A stretch of DNA of 64,000 bases from Candidatus Ancaeobacter aquaticus (GCA_030765405.1 JAVCCP010000045.1:19319-83318), one strand, 5' to 3'. Positions 38,063 to 48,534 are shown, counted from the first letter of the stretch. Notes: generated from the letters alone by a model not told the origin. Program-made: numbers and translations.

Positions 38063-41000
38063 ATGAAAACAAAATCTACCTTTAAAGTAAGCGGTGGTAT
38101 CCCGCCTGTTATTAGGATTATCAGCCTTGTGATTGCATGTGTTTTCACTATTACATCAACCACATATGGTGTCCCGCGCAATCTGTGGGATCTGAGGACA
38201 ACTGGAAAGTCCGCGACAGCGCAAAAAACCGGTCCGCTAACATACGTTGACCCCGCAATGTTTGTTGTCCCGGAAAATTTCGGGTCAGTGACTGAGCGGT
38301 TTAAGTCTGCCGGCACAAAAAACTCCAAAAAGCTCATTATACAGATACAGGACTCGCATTGTAATTATGAGGCGCAGAAAAATATCTGGAGCATGATAGA
38401 TATTTTCAGCAAGGATAAAAACATTGCTGGTTGTATGAACATGATTGCGATTGAGGGTGCTGAAGGGATTGTTGATGCTACGCCGATACGGAAATATCCT
38501 GATCCCGAAATCCGTCGTCAGGGCACGGATTACCTTATGCGTACAGGGTGGCTTACCGGTGCGGAATGTTATGAAATTAATGCTAAGGATAATCCGATAC
38601 CGCTTTTTGGTGTTGAACAACGAGCGCTTTATAATGAGAACCTTGACTTTTTTAAAGATGTAAAGGAAGCATCAAAGAAAAGTAAGACATTTTTTAAAAA
38701 ACTGTCAAACGCGATAGAGGTATTAAAACTCAAAGTGTTTTCAGGGGCTTTAGCCCAGATAATCAAAAAGAGAGACCAGTGGGATGAAAACGTAATTAAA
38801 TTTACGGATTTTTGCAAGTATCTAGCTAGTGAAGCCGTAAAAGTAGGTATCGGCAAAAAAGGCGCAAAACAGTTTAGTGACAAGAGAGACTATCCGAACC
38901 TTACCGCGGTTATTGAGTCAATAGAACTTGAGAAAAGAATAGACTCAAAGAAGATAAATATTCAGCGCAAAGCCATGATCGCGGCACTACAGAAAAAAAT
39001 GGTAAAAGAGGAACTTTCTGAGCTGGTAAAACAATCTCTTTTCCTGCGTATAGGAAGGATTACATCGGGCATGTTTTACAACTATTTGAAACAGATTGCA
39101 GTGGCAAAGAAGATCGATATGGCAAAGTATCCTGATCTGAAAGGGTATATAGAACTTGTTGAGCTTCACACCACAGTAAACGCAGGGAAACTTTTTGATG
39201 AAGTTGATAATCTTGATCGAGCGATAAAACAGAAACTATATAAAAACAAGGATGAAAAAGAACTTGATCTGGTTATAGACCAGGTAAAGATGCTTCAAAA
39301 CCTCTTAGATCTCAGGATGACACGCCGCGATCTTACCTATTATGAGAACAACAAAAAAGATATCACATCCGGCAAATTGATACAAAAAGTTGCACGGCTG
39401 TCGGACAGGCATAATCTCAGGGACGCTTTGACAGGTTCTTTGGGATGGCTTGAAAAAAACAAAAAACTTAATGTTGCCGCATCACAAGGTTTTTATAATG
39501 CCGCACTCAAACGTGACGATATGCTGGTGGAAAATACGTTAAGAGAGATGGAGAAACGCAAGTCAAAGGTTGTTGCTATGATAACGGGCGGATTTCATAC
39601 GCAGGGGATGAAAGAACAGTTTAAGGCTAAAGGGTATTCCTATGTTGTTGTGACACCGCGGTTGACACAGGCGTGTGATGACAAGATATATCTTTCAAGG
39701 ATGATGAACAAGCTGAGTGAGTTTGATAAGCTTTTTACCCAAACAGGGAAAAGACTCGCGCCGTGGGTAGCTTTGCAAGCAGAGTTAGGGCTTGTCGAAA
39801 AAGAGTTCAAAACGCTTGCTAGTACATTAGAATTATTAAATGACCAAGAAGTAAAAGTAGGTGCTACAAATATTATTAAAGTTGCTGGCGGTATTATGAA
39901 ATTAGAGAAAACGGCAGACGGAGTTAGTTATGAAAAAATAAGTAATAAAAAAGTAACGGCAACTGGCACAATTACTGTAGCAACGACAGCAGATGGAAAT
40001 GTGAGTTTTACACCGGTTGTTACATCGGAAGAAAAAGAAGTAGCAATGAAGAGTGATGAGACTAAAGCTGAAGAAAAACCAACGGAAGATGAAGGGGAAA
40101 CTCAAGAAACCAAAAAGCAAGAAATCAAAACTCAAAAAACCAAAAAGCAAGAATCCGAAAAGCAAAAAACCAAAAAGACTAGAAAACCGATAAAAATAGT
40201 CAGAAATACTTTAAAGGGAAGAATTAGTGCTCTTGAGAAGGAATATAAGAGTGCACTGTATTCTAATATATTAATAACACCATCAAAAGGCGAATTAGAG
40301 GACCAAATTAAAGGACATGACGAAGCGTTAGCAGAAATAGCCGAACTGTTAAAAATTCTTGCAAAAGAAATTGGGGAGTTCTTGCCTTCTCTAGAAAATC
40401 GTGAGAAGCAGATAAGGTCGGTAGAATTACAAACAAAAGAAAATCGTGAGAAGCAGATAAGGTTGGTAAAATTACAAACAAAAATAAATTTCACAAAAAA
40501 GATTGATAAAAGAAAATTAAAAGAAACTCAAACAGCTGAGAGAATAGCAGACCTTGAATCATCGTTTAAGTTGCCAGTTCCTAGTGAGCCAGTTATTAGT
40601 ACTAGAGAAAATATAGAAAAATATATTGAAGATATAAATAATAAAATAGCCGAGATTGACGAATTGATGAAACTTTATAAGGATGGAAAAGGTATTGGTG
40701 CAGGTAGGATTGCCCCTGACAAATTAGAAAACAAAAGGCAAACATTAGTAGCCCAAAAGGACACCGCTTTGCAGGCCAAGACCTACCTAAGAAAAGAAAA
40801 GGTTAAAATTGCATTCCGAGTAGAGGCCAAGAGGCAAAGGTGGGGTGGGTTTCTAACGCCAAAAACAATGGATGTTTTAGCCGGTGATTATATAAAACGC
40901 AAGATGGTTGATTTAGATATAAAAGATTTAAAAGAAATGCTAGAGGATATGGAATATGTTGCTAATGGTGGTGAAATGACAAACGAAGAAAAGATTAATG

Positions 41001-44000
41001 CTCTGTCAGCAAAGATTGCCGCAGCTAAACAAAGAATTGCTTTGCTTCAAGTTCCATCAATAAGTGTTGTTTCAGAAGAATTGGAAAGTATCAAAAAAGC
41101 AGAAGAACCTGCAAAAACAGTTGCTGTTGCTGTTTCTTCGGACGAATACTCTGAATTTGATTTGGGTCTAATGGCGGAATTAGGGATAAAAAAGGATAAT
41201 CTTACCCCAGAAATTATTGCTGAAGCTGATAAATTATTAAAGGTAGATAAACGTCTCAGCGGTAAGAATCTTGATGCAATGGAGATATATAAAAATGACC
41301 CAATGATACGTGGAGCGTTATTACAGCTTTTAGCTCATATGAATAGAGAGAGTGGCAAATATAATGATAATAAAGTTTTATATCATAATCTTAGGCATTT
41401 TAAAGGTGTTCTTCAAACTTATATGAGGATTGCCAAAGCAAAAGGAAACGAAGGAATATTTGTAAATGGTGAGAGGTCATTGAAAGTTGGCCTGGTATCG
41501 GCACTTTTTCATGATACCGGATATTATGATAAAGAAAGAGTGGATGAAAGAACAGGAATATCTGGTCGAGTTGTACTTCATGAGCAAGCGAGCAGAAATT
41601 ATGCCAAAGAATTCATGACTAAACTAAGCAAAATTAGCGGTGTAGAGGAATTTAAACCGGCCGAGATTGAAGCAGTTTTGACAATGATAGATAGAACAAA
41701 AATGGTGATGAATAATCCTTATGCAAATGCTACAGCAATGACTGATTTGGTTGAACAGGATGATAAAGCTTATGAAGAGGCTGAAGCCATATATGATCGT
41801 CTAAAAGCAAAATCGGACAGAGAGGAAGGGTTAAGTAACGAAACGGATATAAACGATTTTAATAAAGCTAAGGCAGATATGGATGCAATAATGGGAGGCA
41901 GGCTTTTAGCATACGCGGATGTGTATGGTGATGCAGACGATTATCTGGAAACCATTTCAGGATTACAGAAGGAATTTAAGGAAGGTTTGGATCCGGCTTG
42001 GAAACCAACGATGTTAGAGCAAGTGGCTGCCACGGTAACAGGGGAAGGTGAAAAGGGAGCCCCAGGGTTCCAAAACGAAATCGTAGAAGTGTGGCGTTTT
42101 GGTCCTTTAAAAGAAAGTAAGTATGCAGGAAAATTTAGGTTACCTAGTGATCTCAAAGAAGACCGCGATAATAATATTAAAAGAAACAGAGAGTTTAGGA
42201 GAGCCTTTAATGTTTTTAGAGGGATAAGCACTGGTAATAGAGACGTGGCCCGTACAATAATTGAAAATTATGTGAATACTATTGAAAAGAATAATACTTA
42301 TGCCGGTAACACCAATATGGTCGTAGAACAACTTAAAAAAGAAATTAATAGTTTTGACCAGGAAAACAATGAAAGAGTGGCATGGAGAACAAAACTTGCT
42401 GATGTAGGAGTAGATGTGAATTCAACAAGGTATCAAAGGTTAAAGGATAAGAGACATGGGATGTTTGAACCCTCCGTAAAAGAGGCCGCGATGGAAATGG
42501 CTGCCCAAACTGTTTCTTCTGACGGAAATGTAATATATGTAGATTTTAGAAATGAAGCGCCAGGTGGAATAGAAGAGCTTATAAAGGAAATTAGTCAGGA
42601 AGATATAATTGATTTAATTGTAAATGCGGAAATTAGTGATATTGAAGAATTGCTTAAAGGAGGCAAATTTAAAGAAGCGCTTAAAGTTACACAAGCAGTC
42701 ACAAAATGGCTTGCAGATAAAGGTGAATTTGAAAAATGTCAAAAGTTTCTATATGCCATAATGGAAAAAAATATATATGAAGATAGTGCTAAATCATTTA
42801 AAGATGCAGTGGTTTTAGATCGTATTGCGGTGCTAGTTATTATTAACTCTAAAAAGAATTTGTTGAAAATAGAATATCTTGAGGCATTTGTTAATAGATT
42901 GATTTTGCAGGCAGGAACTGCTGATATAGAGTATCTATATGAATTAGTAAGTAATAATATTAATAAGGAAGATAAAGACATATTACAAAACGCTATGGGA
43001 AAAAGAATAAAACAATTGGGGGATACAGCAATAGAGGGAAACAAAGAAGACTTAGCATTGCTTGTGAATCCAAAAGGATTAGGAAAGAATAAAGAAATTA
43101 GTGATTTGGCAGAAAAAGAATTGGAGATGGTAAATTCCATAGAAGAGATTTTGACGGGAGTAACTTCTATTGCTAAGCAACAGGCAATAAAGAAAGTAGC
43201 AAAAGACGAAAGGGCTATTCCGAATCTTATTAAAGCATTGAATACTGAAGACGATGATGTTTGGCGCGCAGCAGTGGATGCCTCAATATCTATGGGTGAG
43301 CCTGCAATAGGTGAACTTATTAAGGCTTTGGAAAGTAAAAATCATATGGTTCGTCTAGGTGCAGCTCAAATATTACAAGATATTGGCGATAAGGATGCTC
43401 TTGCTGAGCTAGAAGAAATCATAAAGCAAGAAATAAATAAAAATGTAAAGAGTTCAATGGAGTTTGCAATTAGAGATTTGAAAAAGAAGCTTTTAGTCGC
43501 TGAAGTAATTCCCGCTAAAAAAGAAAAAGCTCCTCAAGCTATGGCACTGAGAGCTGAGTTGGCGTTGGCGGATCTTAAAGGTTCTTCTGGATTGGATGAG
43601 TTGATTGATAAAGTAGAAGCACTAGCAAAAGGAGCTGATGAATCAGAGGCGCTTGAGGCAGTAAGTATATTAAGTGAATATGCAAGAGAAGGAGATTATA
43701 GAAATTACGCGGCAAGAGTCTTAGCGATGATAGTTCTAAATAAAAGAAGTAATACTGCTTCAGAGAAGGTTAAATCAGATGCATATAATGCATTAAAGGA
43801 AGCAGTAGCAAATGGTAATGAAAAAGCAAAAAAATTTATTTTATCATTAAAAATAATGGAGTTAACAGATATAGCATTAGACGAGAGCAAAACTCTAGAA
43901 GATCGAAAAAATGCAATAAAAAATATTGGATTAAGCGAAAATGGGATTTCTGCAATTAATGAATTGTTTCTGATAGCAAGCAGTGATGCTGCAGGAGATT

Positions 44001-47000
44001 TAATTAAAAGAGAGGCAGTTAAGATCCTTATAGAATTATCAGACTCAAGTAATGTTGGCGTAAGTCAATACGCAGAAGATAGGTTTAGTAAAATTGCAGA
44101 AGCGGAACAGAAAGAAGCCCAAGCTGAAGTGCCGGGGACAGGAGAAGCTATAAAGGAAGCGGCTAAAATGGATGAAATGGTTAAGCTGTTAAAGAGCAAG
44201 GAAGGGATTGAGAGTATTTTGGATGAAGACGTGATAGCTGTACTAAAGTATGATAAGCAATCAGATGATCTTAGTCCTGAGCAACAGGATAAATTAGCTC
44301 GCTACAAGGAATTGAAAGGACCTATCAAAAAGGGAAACGATAGGGTAAAGGATGAGTTTATCAATGGCAATAAAAAAGACGATGGGACAAAGGAAACCGT
44401 TGTTCTGGATGTTTCCAAGGAGACGCACGATTCATATTATCGTGGAGAGGTAGATAAATTTATTGAGGGAGCGGAAGGGGCTTTTCTTCCTGTGAACCTT
44501 AACGATGAACTTTCTTTGACGAAAGATGAAGATGGTGCTAAGCACAAAGCCAAGTTGGGCTCCGAGAAAGTTGGTGGAGTTAAAGGGATGGAGAAGTTGA
44601 GAAAAGAGCAGATTGAAGTGATGGAGGCGAACGTCTCTGGATATAAGGCTGTGCTTGGTAATGACAGATACAATCGATTATTAAATAGGCTAAAAGAGAT
44701 GAATTCTGCAGAATTAAAAAATATGAAGATCAACACGTTAGTGCAGCCCTGGTTTGAACTGATGGCTCAGGCAGATCGAATTCAAGGAGAGGAATACACC
44801 TATACCGCGCAGGCCCGCAAGGATTTTCTATTTGGTCTACAGGCAGACTCGGTAGCGGCGATATTGGGGGTTTTAGATGCAAAGACGCTGGAAAATTTAA
44901 AAGTGCTATTAGCGAAGAATGATAGCAACGGTGCGCGTGCTCTGTTGGTGGATATATTGAGGAAGGTGAATGCGAGCTGGCGGATAAACAATCCGTGGAC
45001 GGATAATCCGTCACTTTTGCTCGACCCCTTTGATGTAGCCGAGGCAGGTGGAATAGGGGTAGGTGAGATAATGAAGGATGTAGTGGTGCTCAATGCGATT
45101 TTGCGGACATTGAACAAAAATGACGTGAATCTCCCCGCAGGGGTAAAGGAAGGCATTGATGCAGCGTTTAGTGCGGGGTTAGACGAAGTTCTGACGAATA
45201 TGGAAGATACGAGTTTGCTAGCCGCGGCGATATCGCCAGAGAAGGCAGCTCAAGAGGCTAAGAAGCTTGCACTTGCCAATGCTGAAAAAGAACGGTCTGC
45301 TAAGGAAGTGCGAGAAAAGTTAGCAGGCACACGAACCACACCGTTATTAGATGTTTATGAAATGACAGAGACTATAAAGCAGGCAGTGAAAGACGAAAAT
45401 GCTGCTGATTTGTTAGATATATTAGTAAATCGTCGTGGAGAATTACATGGGGAGCAGGAAAGGCTAGTAAAAATTGCCTTAATTGGACTTTGTGTAAATA
45501 ATGAAACAATTTATACGAAAATTCAAACGGCAAAAGCAGTAGCATTTAGTGAAAAAAATAGAGATTTAACGAAAGCGCTTAATAATATAATGACAGAATC
45601 CTTAAAGATTCAGAAAGAAAAACTGTTTACAGGTAAACAGACTGCTGGGGAAATACGAGAAAAGATAGCAGCCAAACAATCCGCAGCGTTAACAAATTCT
45701 ATGAAAATGAAAGAGACTATAAAGCAGGCAGTGAAAGACGAAAAAGCTGATGCTTTGTTAGATATATTAGTAAATCGTCGTGGAGAATTACAGGGGGAGC
45801 AGGAAGGTGCAGTAAAAGATGCCTTAATTGGACTTTGTGCAGCGGATGAAAAAGCCAGTCGCCTTGTAAGTTCTGAAAAACGAAAGGCCCAAAGAGCCAG
45901 CAAAAAAAGTTTAGTTGCTTTACTTGATGAAATTATAGATACATCAGAAGATCCAATGTATGGAATGACGCAAATTAACAAAGAAGATCAAGAATCCCTT
46001 GCTAAAAGAAAAGCTTCTACAGCGAAAATACTTTCTTTTGCGAAGAAGACAGCTGATAAAAAAGTTATAGCACAAAAAGGGTCTTCATTCACTAGTTTGA
46101 AATCCCTGTTGTTAGGATCGGACGATCCCAGACAGAAACTACAAGCATTCAACGAACTAAAAAGAAGATCTCAAAGTAATGAGTCGGTAGATAATGCACC
46201 AAAAGCAATTTCAGTTTTACAAGACGCAGTGTTAGGAGCAGCAAACATAAATAAAAATAAACTAATAACACGCGAACTGCGTTCGGACATCATTGACGTA
46301 TTATTTAGTGTTGCAACTAACAGCGAAGTAAGAAAAAATATAGAAGATGATATAAGAACAAAAGCTCATAATGCTATAAAGGAGATAATGAATAAAACCA
46401 GGTCAGCTGCTGATAAGGCTGAAAAGAAGATATTTAATAGGACAGATGCTGATTTGGATGTTATTGCTATTAATAGTAAAGCTAAAATTGCTTTTAGTAA
46501 AATGGATTCTGTGAGAGATGAACTTGATCTGGCCGCTAAAAAGAAATTGGGGGCAGGCAAAAGTTTTAAGGATATTGCAAGAGATCTTGATAGAAGAGAT
46601 GAAATTGCACCCGGAAGTAAGGTTAAAAGAGCTAGTATAAAAGCTCAAGTTATAAAATTAGTAAGAAATTCAATTGAAAAAAATATCGAAGGAGACAAGT
46701 TAACATTTACAATCAAAATTGATGGAAAAGAGGTTGCTTTAAGCATAAAGTCCGGAGAAATAAGTGAAACAGATTTCGCTCAGCCGATAGTTAAAAGAAA
46801 TGCCGAGGGTAATATTACTCATGTTGATATAACGATTTCAGATAAAGATAAAGCAAAACTTATGTCAGATTTGGAGAGTAAGAAACCCGAGGAGTTTAAA
46901 TCTGCTTTAGATATTCTTGCTGACCTTGTTTCTCACGAAATAGTTGAAGATAACATAAAAGTTTTCCTTGTGAGTAATTATTCCGGTGAAAATGATGAGT

Positions 47001-48316
47001 GGCATAACGGTGTTGCCCATGCTTTAATGGCGCGTATTGAAGGAGGTATTAATGATTTGAATATATATATGATGGATGAGTTTATGGATTTTTCTGATCT
47101 TGAAAAGATTGTCTATGAACATGAAGTTGATCCGACACATGAAGTATTTTTTAGATCGAGCTTAACAAGGATAAATAAATTCGAGAATGAAAACGCTGCA
47201 AAAGAATTTGTTAGAAATAAAGGAAAATATATTAAAGATATTTATGCGAATAAGGATATAGATTCTAAAAAGAAGATGGAGTTATTGAAAAACGTGGAAA
47301 AGATAACAAATTATGCTAAACTTCTGATCCTGTCAAAAACATTAAGTAAAGTGGCTTCTTCTTCTGAAAACATACGTATTATTAACGGAGTCTTTCAAGG
47401 TGAATTAAAAAGAGCAATTAAAAAAGGTGAATTATCAAGAGTGAATCAACTTGTTGTGGGTATGGGAAGAAATTTCACGACAGAAGGCACACAAAAAACT
47501 GTTTTTTCAATAATTGATATGATTATAGATAATCCAAAAAGAATAGATCAATTAGTTTATGACGAGTTTCACGGTCTAAAAATAGCAAAAGCAAAAGCAA
47601 AAGCAAAAGCAGAGAAGCCTTTAATAGAGTTATTGGAAGATTTTGATATTGATTATAATAAATTATCTGTTTCAGATAAAGAATCAGTTAAAAAAGTCAG
47701 TATAATTTTAGCCAATGCATTGGATAACAAAATCCCTCAAAATCTGAATACTGATTTATTTATCGGTGTGAATAAAAATGTTGCAAAAGCACTCATGAAT
47801 ATTATAAAGAAAAAGTCAATGGATCAAGGTGTGGATTTTGTAATCGGTCATTCAGATGGCTATGAGTTCAAAAATAATAAAGTTGCTGGGCTCGTGAAAA
47901 TGTGGGTACTGGGCTTAAAAACGCAAAACCTTAAAAATGTTACAATTGTTAAAGCCGATGTGAAGAATGTGCCGAATAGAGTTGCCGATGTGTGGGTAGA
48001 GAAAGGATGGGCAAAAAAAGTTAATAATAAATATGTAATTACGAAAAATATGGGGTTAATGATAGGAACACAAAGCGCGATCGGGTTCAGTGAAATAATT
48101 GATAATGAGTCTTTGGGACAGCTAAGTTCATTTCTTGTGTCAAATGCCGATGGAGAACTTAAACGTGAAAATATTGAACTTATAGCCGAGATAGGATTAC
48201 CTGAAATTGCTGAGATGTTAAAGACGGGAGATTTGGAGATACTTGATGTTCTAGATGTTGGTGTTGGTACACTTGATGATATTGAGAAATCTGCTAATAC
48301 ATTGATACACGCATAA
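38063..48316 (+). CDS. Giant exported protein 5: Tiki/TraB-like, HD phosphohydrolase and HEAT repeats
   Basis: 3417 residues. Signal-like N-terminus (IISLVIACVFTITSTTYG). Residues about 55-560 are paralogous to giant 4's N-terminus (QDSHC 96-100, IAIEGAEG, TGGFH near 508). Then comes a Lys/Gln/Thr low-complexity linker about 675-715 and coiled coil to about 1000. An HD phosphohydrolase at about 1080-1300 has YHNLRHF at 1108, FHDTGYY at 1149, HEQAS and YADVYGDADDY near 1284, so the metal ligands look complete. HEAT/PBS-lyase repeats lie at about 1713-1800. A duplicated helical block lies at about 2436-2468 and 2551-2583. Near 3000 there is a degenerate copy of giant 3's HExxH module (IVYEHEVDPTHEV). 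The last 190 residues share the tail of giant 2 (IGLPEIAEMLKTGDLEILDV). Its leader has AGGGGG before the ATG, and a strong terminator follows. Overall role unknown. Confidence 0.87.
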   Translation: MKTKSTFKVSGGIPPVIRIISLVIACVFTITSTTYGVPRNLWDLRTTGKSATAQKTGPLTYVDPAMFVVPENFGSVTERFKSAGTKNSKKLIIQIQDSHCNYEAQKNIWSMIDIFSKDKNIAGCMNMIAIEGAEGIVDATPIRKYPDPEIRRQGTDYLMRTGWLTGAECYEINAKDNPIPLFGVEQRALYNENLDFFKDVKEASKKSKTFFKKLSNAIEVLKLKVFSGALAQIIKKRDQWDENVIKFTDFCKYLASEAVKVGIGKKGAKQFSDKRDYPNLTAVIESIELEKRIDSKKINIQRKAMIAALQKKMVKEELSELVKQSLFLRIGRITSGMFYNYLKQIAVAKKIDMAKYPDLKGYIELVELHTTVNAGKLFDEVDNLDRAIKQKLYKNKDEKELDLVIDQVKMLQNLLDLRMTRRDLTYYENNKKDITSGKLIQKVARLSDRHNLRDALTGSLGWLEKNKKLNVAASQGFYNAALKRDDMLVENTLREMEKRKSKVVAMITGGFHTQGMKEQFKAKGYSYVVVTPRLTQACDDKIYLSRMMNKLSEFDKLFTQTGKRLAPWVALQAELGLVEKEFKTLASTLELLNDQEVKVGATNIIKVAGGIMKLEKTADGVSYEKISNKKVTATGTITVATTADGNVSFTPVVTSEEKEVAMKSDETKAEEKPTEDEGETQETKKQEIKTQKTKKQESEKQKTKKTRKPIKIVRNTLKGRISALEKEYKSALYSNILITPSKGELEDQIKGHDEALAEIAELLKILAKEIGEFLPSLENREKQIRSVELQTKENREKQIRLVKLQTKINFTKKIDKRKLKETQTAERIADLESSFKLPVPSEPVISTRENIEKYIEDINNKIAEIDELMKLYKDGKGIGAGRIAPDKLENKRQTLVAQKDTALQAKTYLRKEKVKIAFRVEAKRQRWGGFLTPKTMDVLAGDYIKRKMVDLDIKDLKEMLEDMEYVANGGEMTNEEKINALSAKIAAAKQRIALLQVPSISVVSEELESIKKAEEPAKTVAVAVSSDEYSEFDLGLMAELGIKKDNLTPEIIAEADKLLKVDKRLSGKNLDAMEIYKNDPMIRGALLQLLAHMNRESGKYNDNKVLYHNLRHFKGVLQTYMRIAKAKGNEGIFVNGERSLKVGLVSALFHDTGYYDKERVDERTGISGRVVLHEQASRNYAKEFMTKLSKISGVEEFKPAEIEAVLTMIDRTKMVMNNPYANATAMTDLVEQDDKAYEEAEAIYDRLKAKSDREEGLSNETDINDFNKAKADMDAIMGGRLLAYADVYGDADDYLETISGLQKEFKEGLDPAWKPTMLEQVAATVTGEGEKGAPGFQNEIVEVWRFGPLKESKYAGKFRLPSDLKEDRDNNIKRNREFRRAFNVFRGISTGNRDVARTIIENYVNTIEKNNTYAGNTNMVVEQLKKEINSFDQENNERVAWRTKLADVGVDVNSTRYQRLKDKRHGMFEPSVKEAAMEMAAQTVSSDGNVIYVDFRNEAPGGIEELIKEISQEDIIDLIVNAEISDIEELLKGGKFKEALKVTQAVTKWLADKGEFEKCQKFLYAIMEKNIYEDSAKSFKDAVVLDRIAVLVIINSKKNLLKIEYLEAFVNRLILQAGTADIEYLYELVSNNINKEDKDILQNAMGKRIKQLGDTAIEGNKEDLALLVNPKGLGKNKEISDLAEKELEMVNSIEEILTGVTSIAKQQAIKKVAKDERAIPNLIKALNTEDDDVWRAAVDASISMGEPAIGELIKALESKNHMVRLGAAQILQDIGDKDALAELEEIIKQEINKNVKSSMEFAIRDLKKKLLVAEVIPAKKEKAPQAMALRAELALADLKGSSGLDELIDKVEALAKGADESEALEAVSILSEYAREGDYRNYAARVLAMIVLNKRSNTASEKVKSDAYNALKEAVANGNEKAKKFILSLKIMELTDIALDESKTLEDRKNAIKNIGLSENGISAINELFLIASSDAAGDLIKREAVKILIELSDSSNVGVSQYAEDRFSKIAEAEQKEAQAEVPGTGEAIKEAAKMDEMVKLLKSKEGIESILDEDVIAVLKYDKQSDDLSPEQQDKLARYKELKGPIKKGNDRVKDEFINGNKKDDGTKETVVLDVSKETHDSYYRGEVDKFIEGAEGAFLPVNLNDELSLTKDEDGAKHKAKLGSEKVGGVKGMEKLRKEQIEVMEANVSGYKAVLGNDRYNRLLNRLKEMNSAELKNMKINTLVQPWFELMAQADRIQGEEYTYTAQARKDFLFGLQADSVAAILGVLDAKTLENLKVLLAKNDSNGARALLVDILRKVNASWRINNPWTDNPSLLLDPFDVAEAGGIGVGEIMKDVVVLNAILRTLNKNDVNLPAGVKEGIDAAFSAGLDEVLTNMEDTSLLAAAISPEKAAQEAKKLALANAEKERSAKEVREKLAGTRTTPLLDVYEMTETIKQAVKDENAADLLDILVNRRGELHGEQERLVKIALIGLCVNNETIYTKIQTAKAVAFSEKNRDLTKALNNIMTESLKIQKEKLFTGKQTAGEIREKIAAKQSAALTNSMKMKETIKQAVKDEKADALLDILVNRRGELQGEQEGAVKDALIGLCAADEKASRLVSSEKRKAQRASKKSLVALLDEIIDTSEDPMYGMTQINKEDQESLAKRKASTAKILSFAKKTADKKVIAQKGSSFTSLKSLLLGSDDPRQKLQAFNELKRRSQSNESVDNAPKAISVLQDAVLGAANINKNKLITRELRSDIIDVLFSVATNSEVRKNIEDDIRTKAHNAIKEIMNKTRSAADKAEKKIFNRTDADLDVIAINSKAKIAFSKMDSVRDELDLAAKKKLGAGKSFKDIARDLDRRDEIAPGSKVKRASIKAQVIKLVRNSIEKNIEGDKLTFTIKIDGKEVALSIKSGEISETDFAQPIVKRNAEGNITHVDITISDKDKAKLMSDLESKKPEEFKSALDILADLVSHEIVEDNIKVFLVSNYSGENDEWHNGVAHALMARIEGGINDLNIYMMDEFMDFSDLEKIVYEHEVDPTHEVFFRSSLTRINKFENENAAKEFVRNKGKYIKDIYANKDIDSKKKMELLKNVEKITNYAKLLILSKTLSKVASSSENIRIINGVFQGELKRAIKKGELSRVNQLVVGMGRNFTTEGTQKTVFSIIDMIIDNPKRIDQLVYDEFHGLKIAKAKAKAKAEKPLIELLEDFDIDYNKLSVSDKESVKKVSIILANALDNKIPQNLNTDLFIGVNKNVAKALMNIIKKKSMDQGVDFVIGHSDGYEFKNNKVAGLVKMWVLGLKTQNLKNVTIVKADVKNVPNRVADVWVEKGWAKKVNNKYVITKNMGLMIGTQSAIGFSEIIDNESLGQLSSFLVSNADGELKRENIELIAEIGLPEIAEMLKTGDLEILDVLDVGVGTLDDIEKSANTLIHA
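40394..40483 (+). repeat. 45-bp tandem duplication in giant gene 5
   Basis: Two adjacent 45-bp units (40394-40438, 40439-40483), each starting gaaaatcgtgagaagcagat, differ at two bases and encode 15-residue coiled-coil repeats (ENREKQIRSVELQTK / ENREKQIRLVKLQTK). Confidence 0.9.
45368..45809 (+). repeat. Spaced DNA-level duplication in giant gene 5
   Basis: A block of about 97 bp at 45368-45464 recurs at 45713-45809 with few differences, encoding ETIKQAVKDE and LLDILVNRRGEL twice, 345 bp (115 codons) apart. The sequence between is more diverged, so the block is either under stronger constraint or was recently gene-converted. Confidence 0.88.
47585..47608 (+). repeat. gcaaaa hexanucleotide microsatellite in giant gene 5
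   Basis: Four exact gcaaaa units encode AKAKAKAK within a charged linker. Unit loss or gain keeps the frame and would only change linker length. Confidence 0.85.
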
Positions 48317-48362
48317 AAACGTATCATGTATTGCGTGCAGTGTAGGGTGTAAAAACAAAAAG

Positions 48363-48399
48363 GCGGTTCGGGGTTATATTATACCGGGCCGCTTTTTTT
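48363..48399 (+). terminator. Intrinsic terminator of giant gene 5
   Basis: GCGGTTCGG (48363-48371) pairs with CCGGGCCGC (48384-48392) using two G-U pairs, flanked by A-run and TTTTTTT (48393-48399). It lies 47 bases after the stop codon. Confidence 0.85.
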
Positions 48400-48402
48400 G
48401 CT

Positions 48403-48534
48403 AGAAAAGGGGACAGCGCCCTTTTTTTTAGCGTTCATTATAATGTGCGATTTTCACCGCGTAGGAGACCTACGCCAAGCCCCTAGTTATACACCGCGTA
48501 GGAGTCTCTTTGAGCCACCTACGCGGTGGGGGTG
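48403..48534 (+). repeat. Structured intergenic repeat, copy A
   Basis: About 130 bp made of three hairpins: AAAAGGG with CCCTTTT around acagcg; GCGTAGG-aga-CCTACGC; and CACCGCGTAGG with CCTACGCGGTG. It is almost identical to 50734-50866 and related to 51776-51992. The head resembles REP-type GGGGACAG palindromes. The remaining 200 bases to 48734 carry no convincing gene. Confidence 0.85.

Noticed and set aside
42739..43140. Minus-strand 133-codon frame inside giant gene 5
   Set aside because: Antisense shadow with no ribosome binding site or family features; the + frame has clear helical and HEAT-like content.
46920..46950. SHEIVEDN in giant 5 as a zinc HExxH site
   Set aside because: Only one His-Glu without the second His at the right spacing; the better but still degenerate match is HEVDPTH further on.
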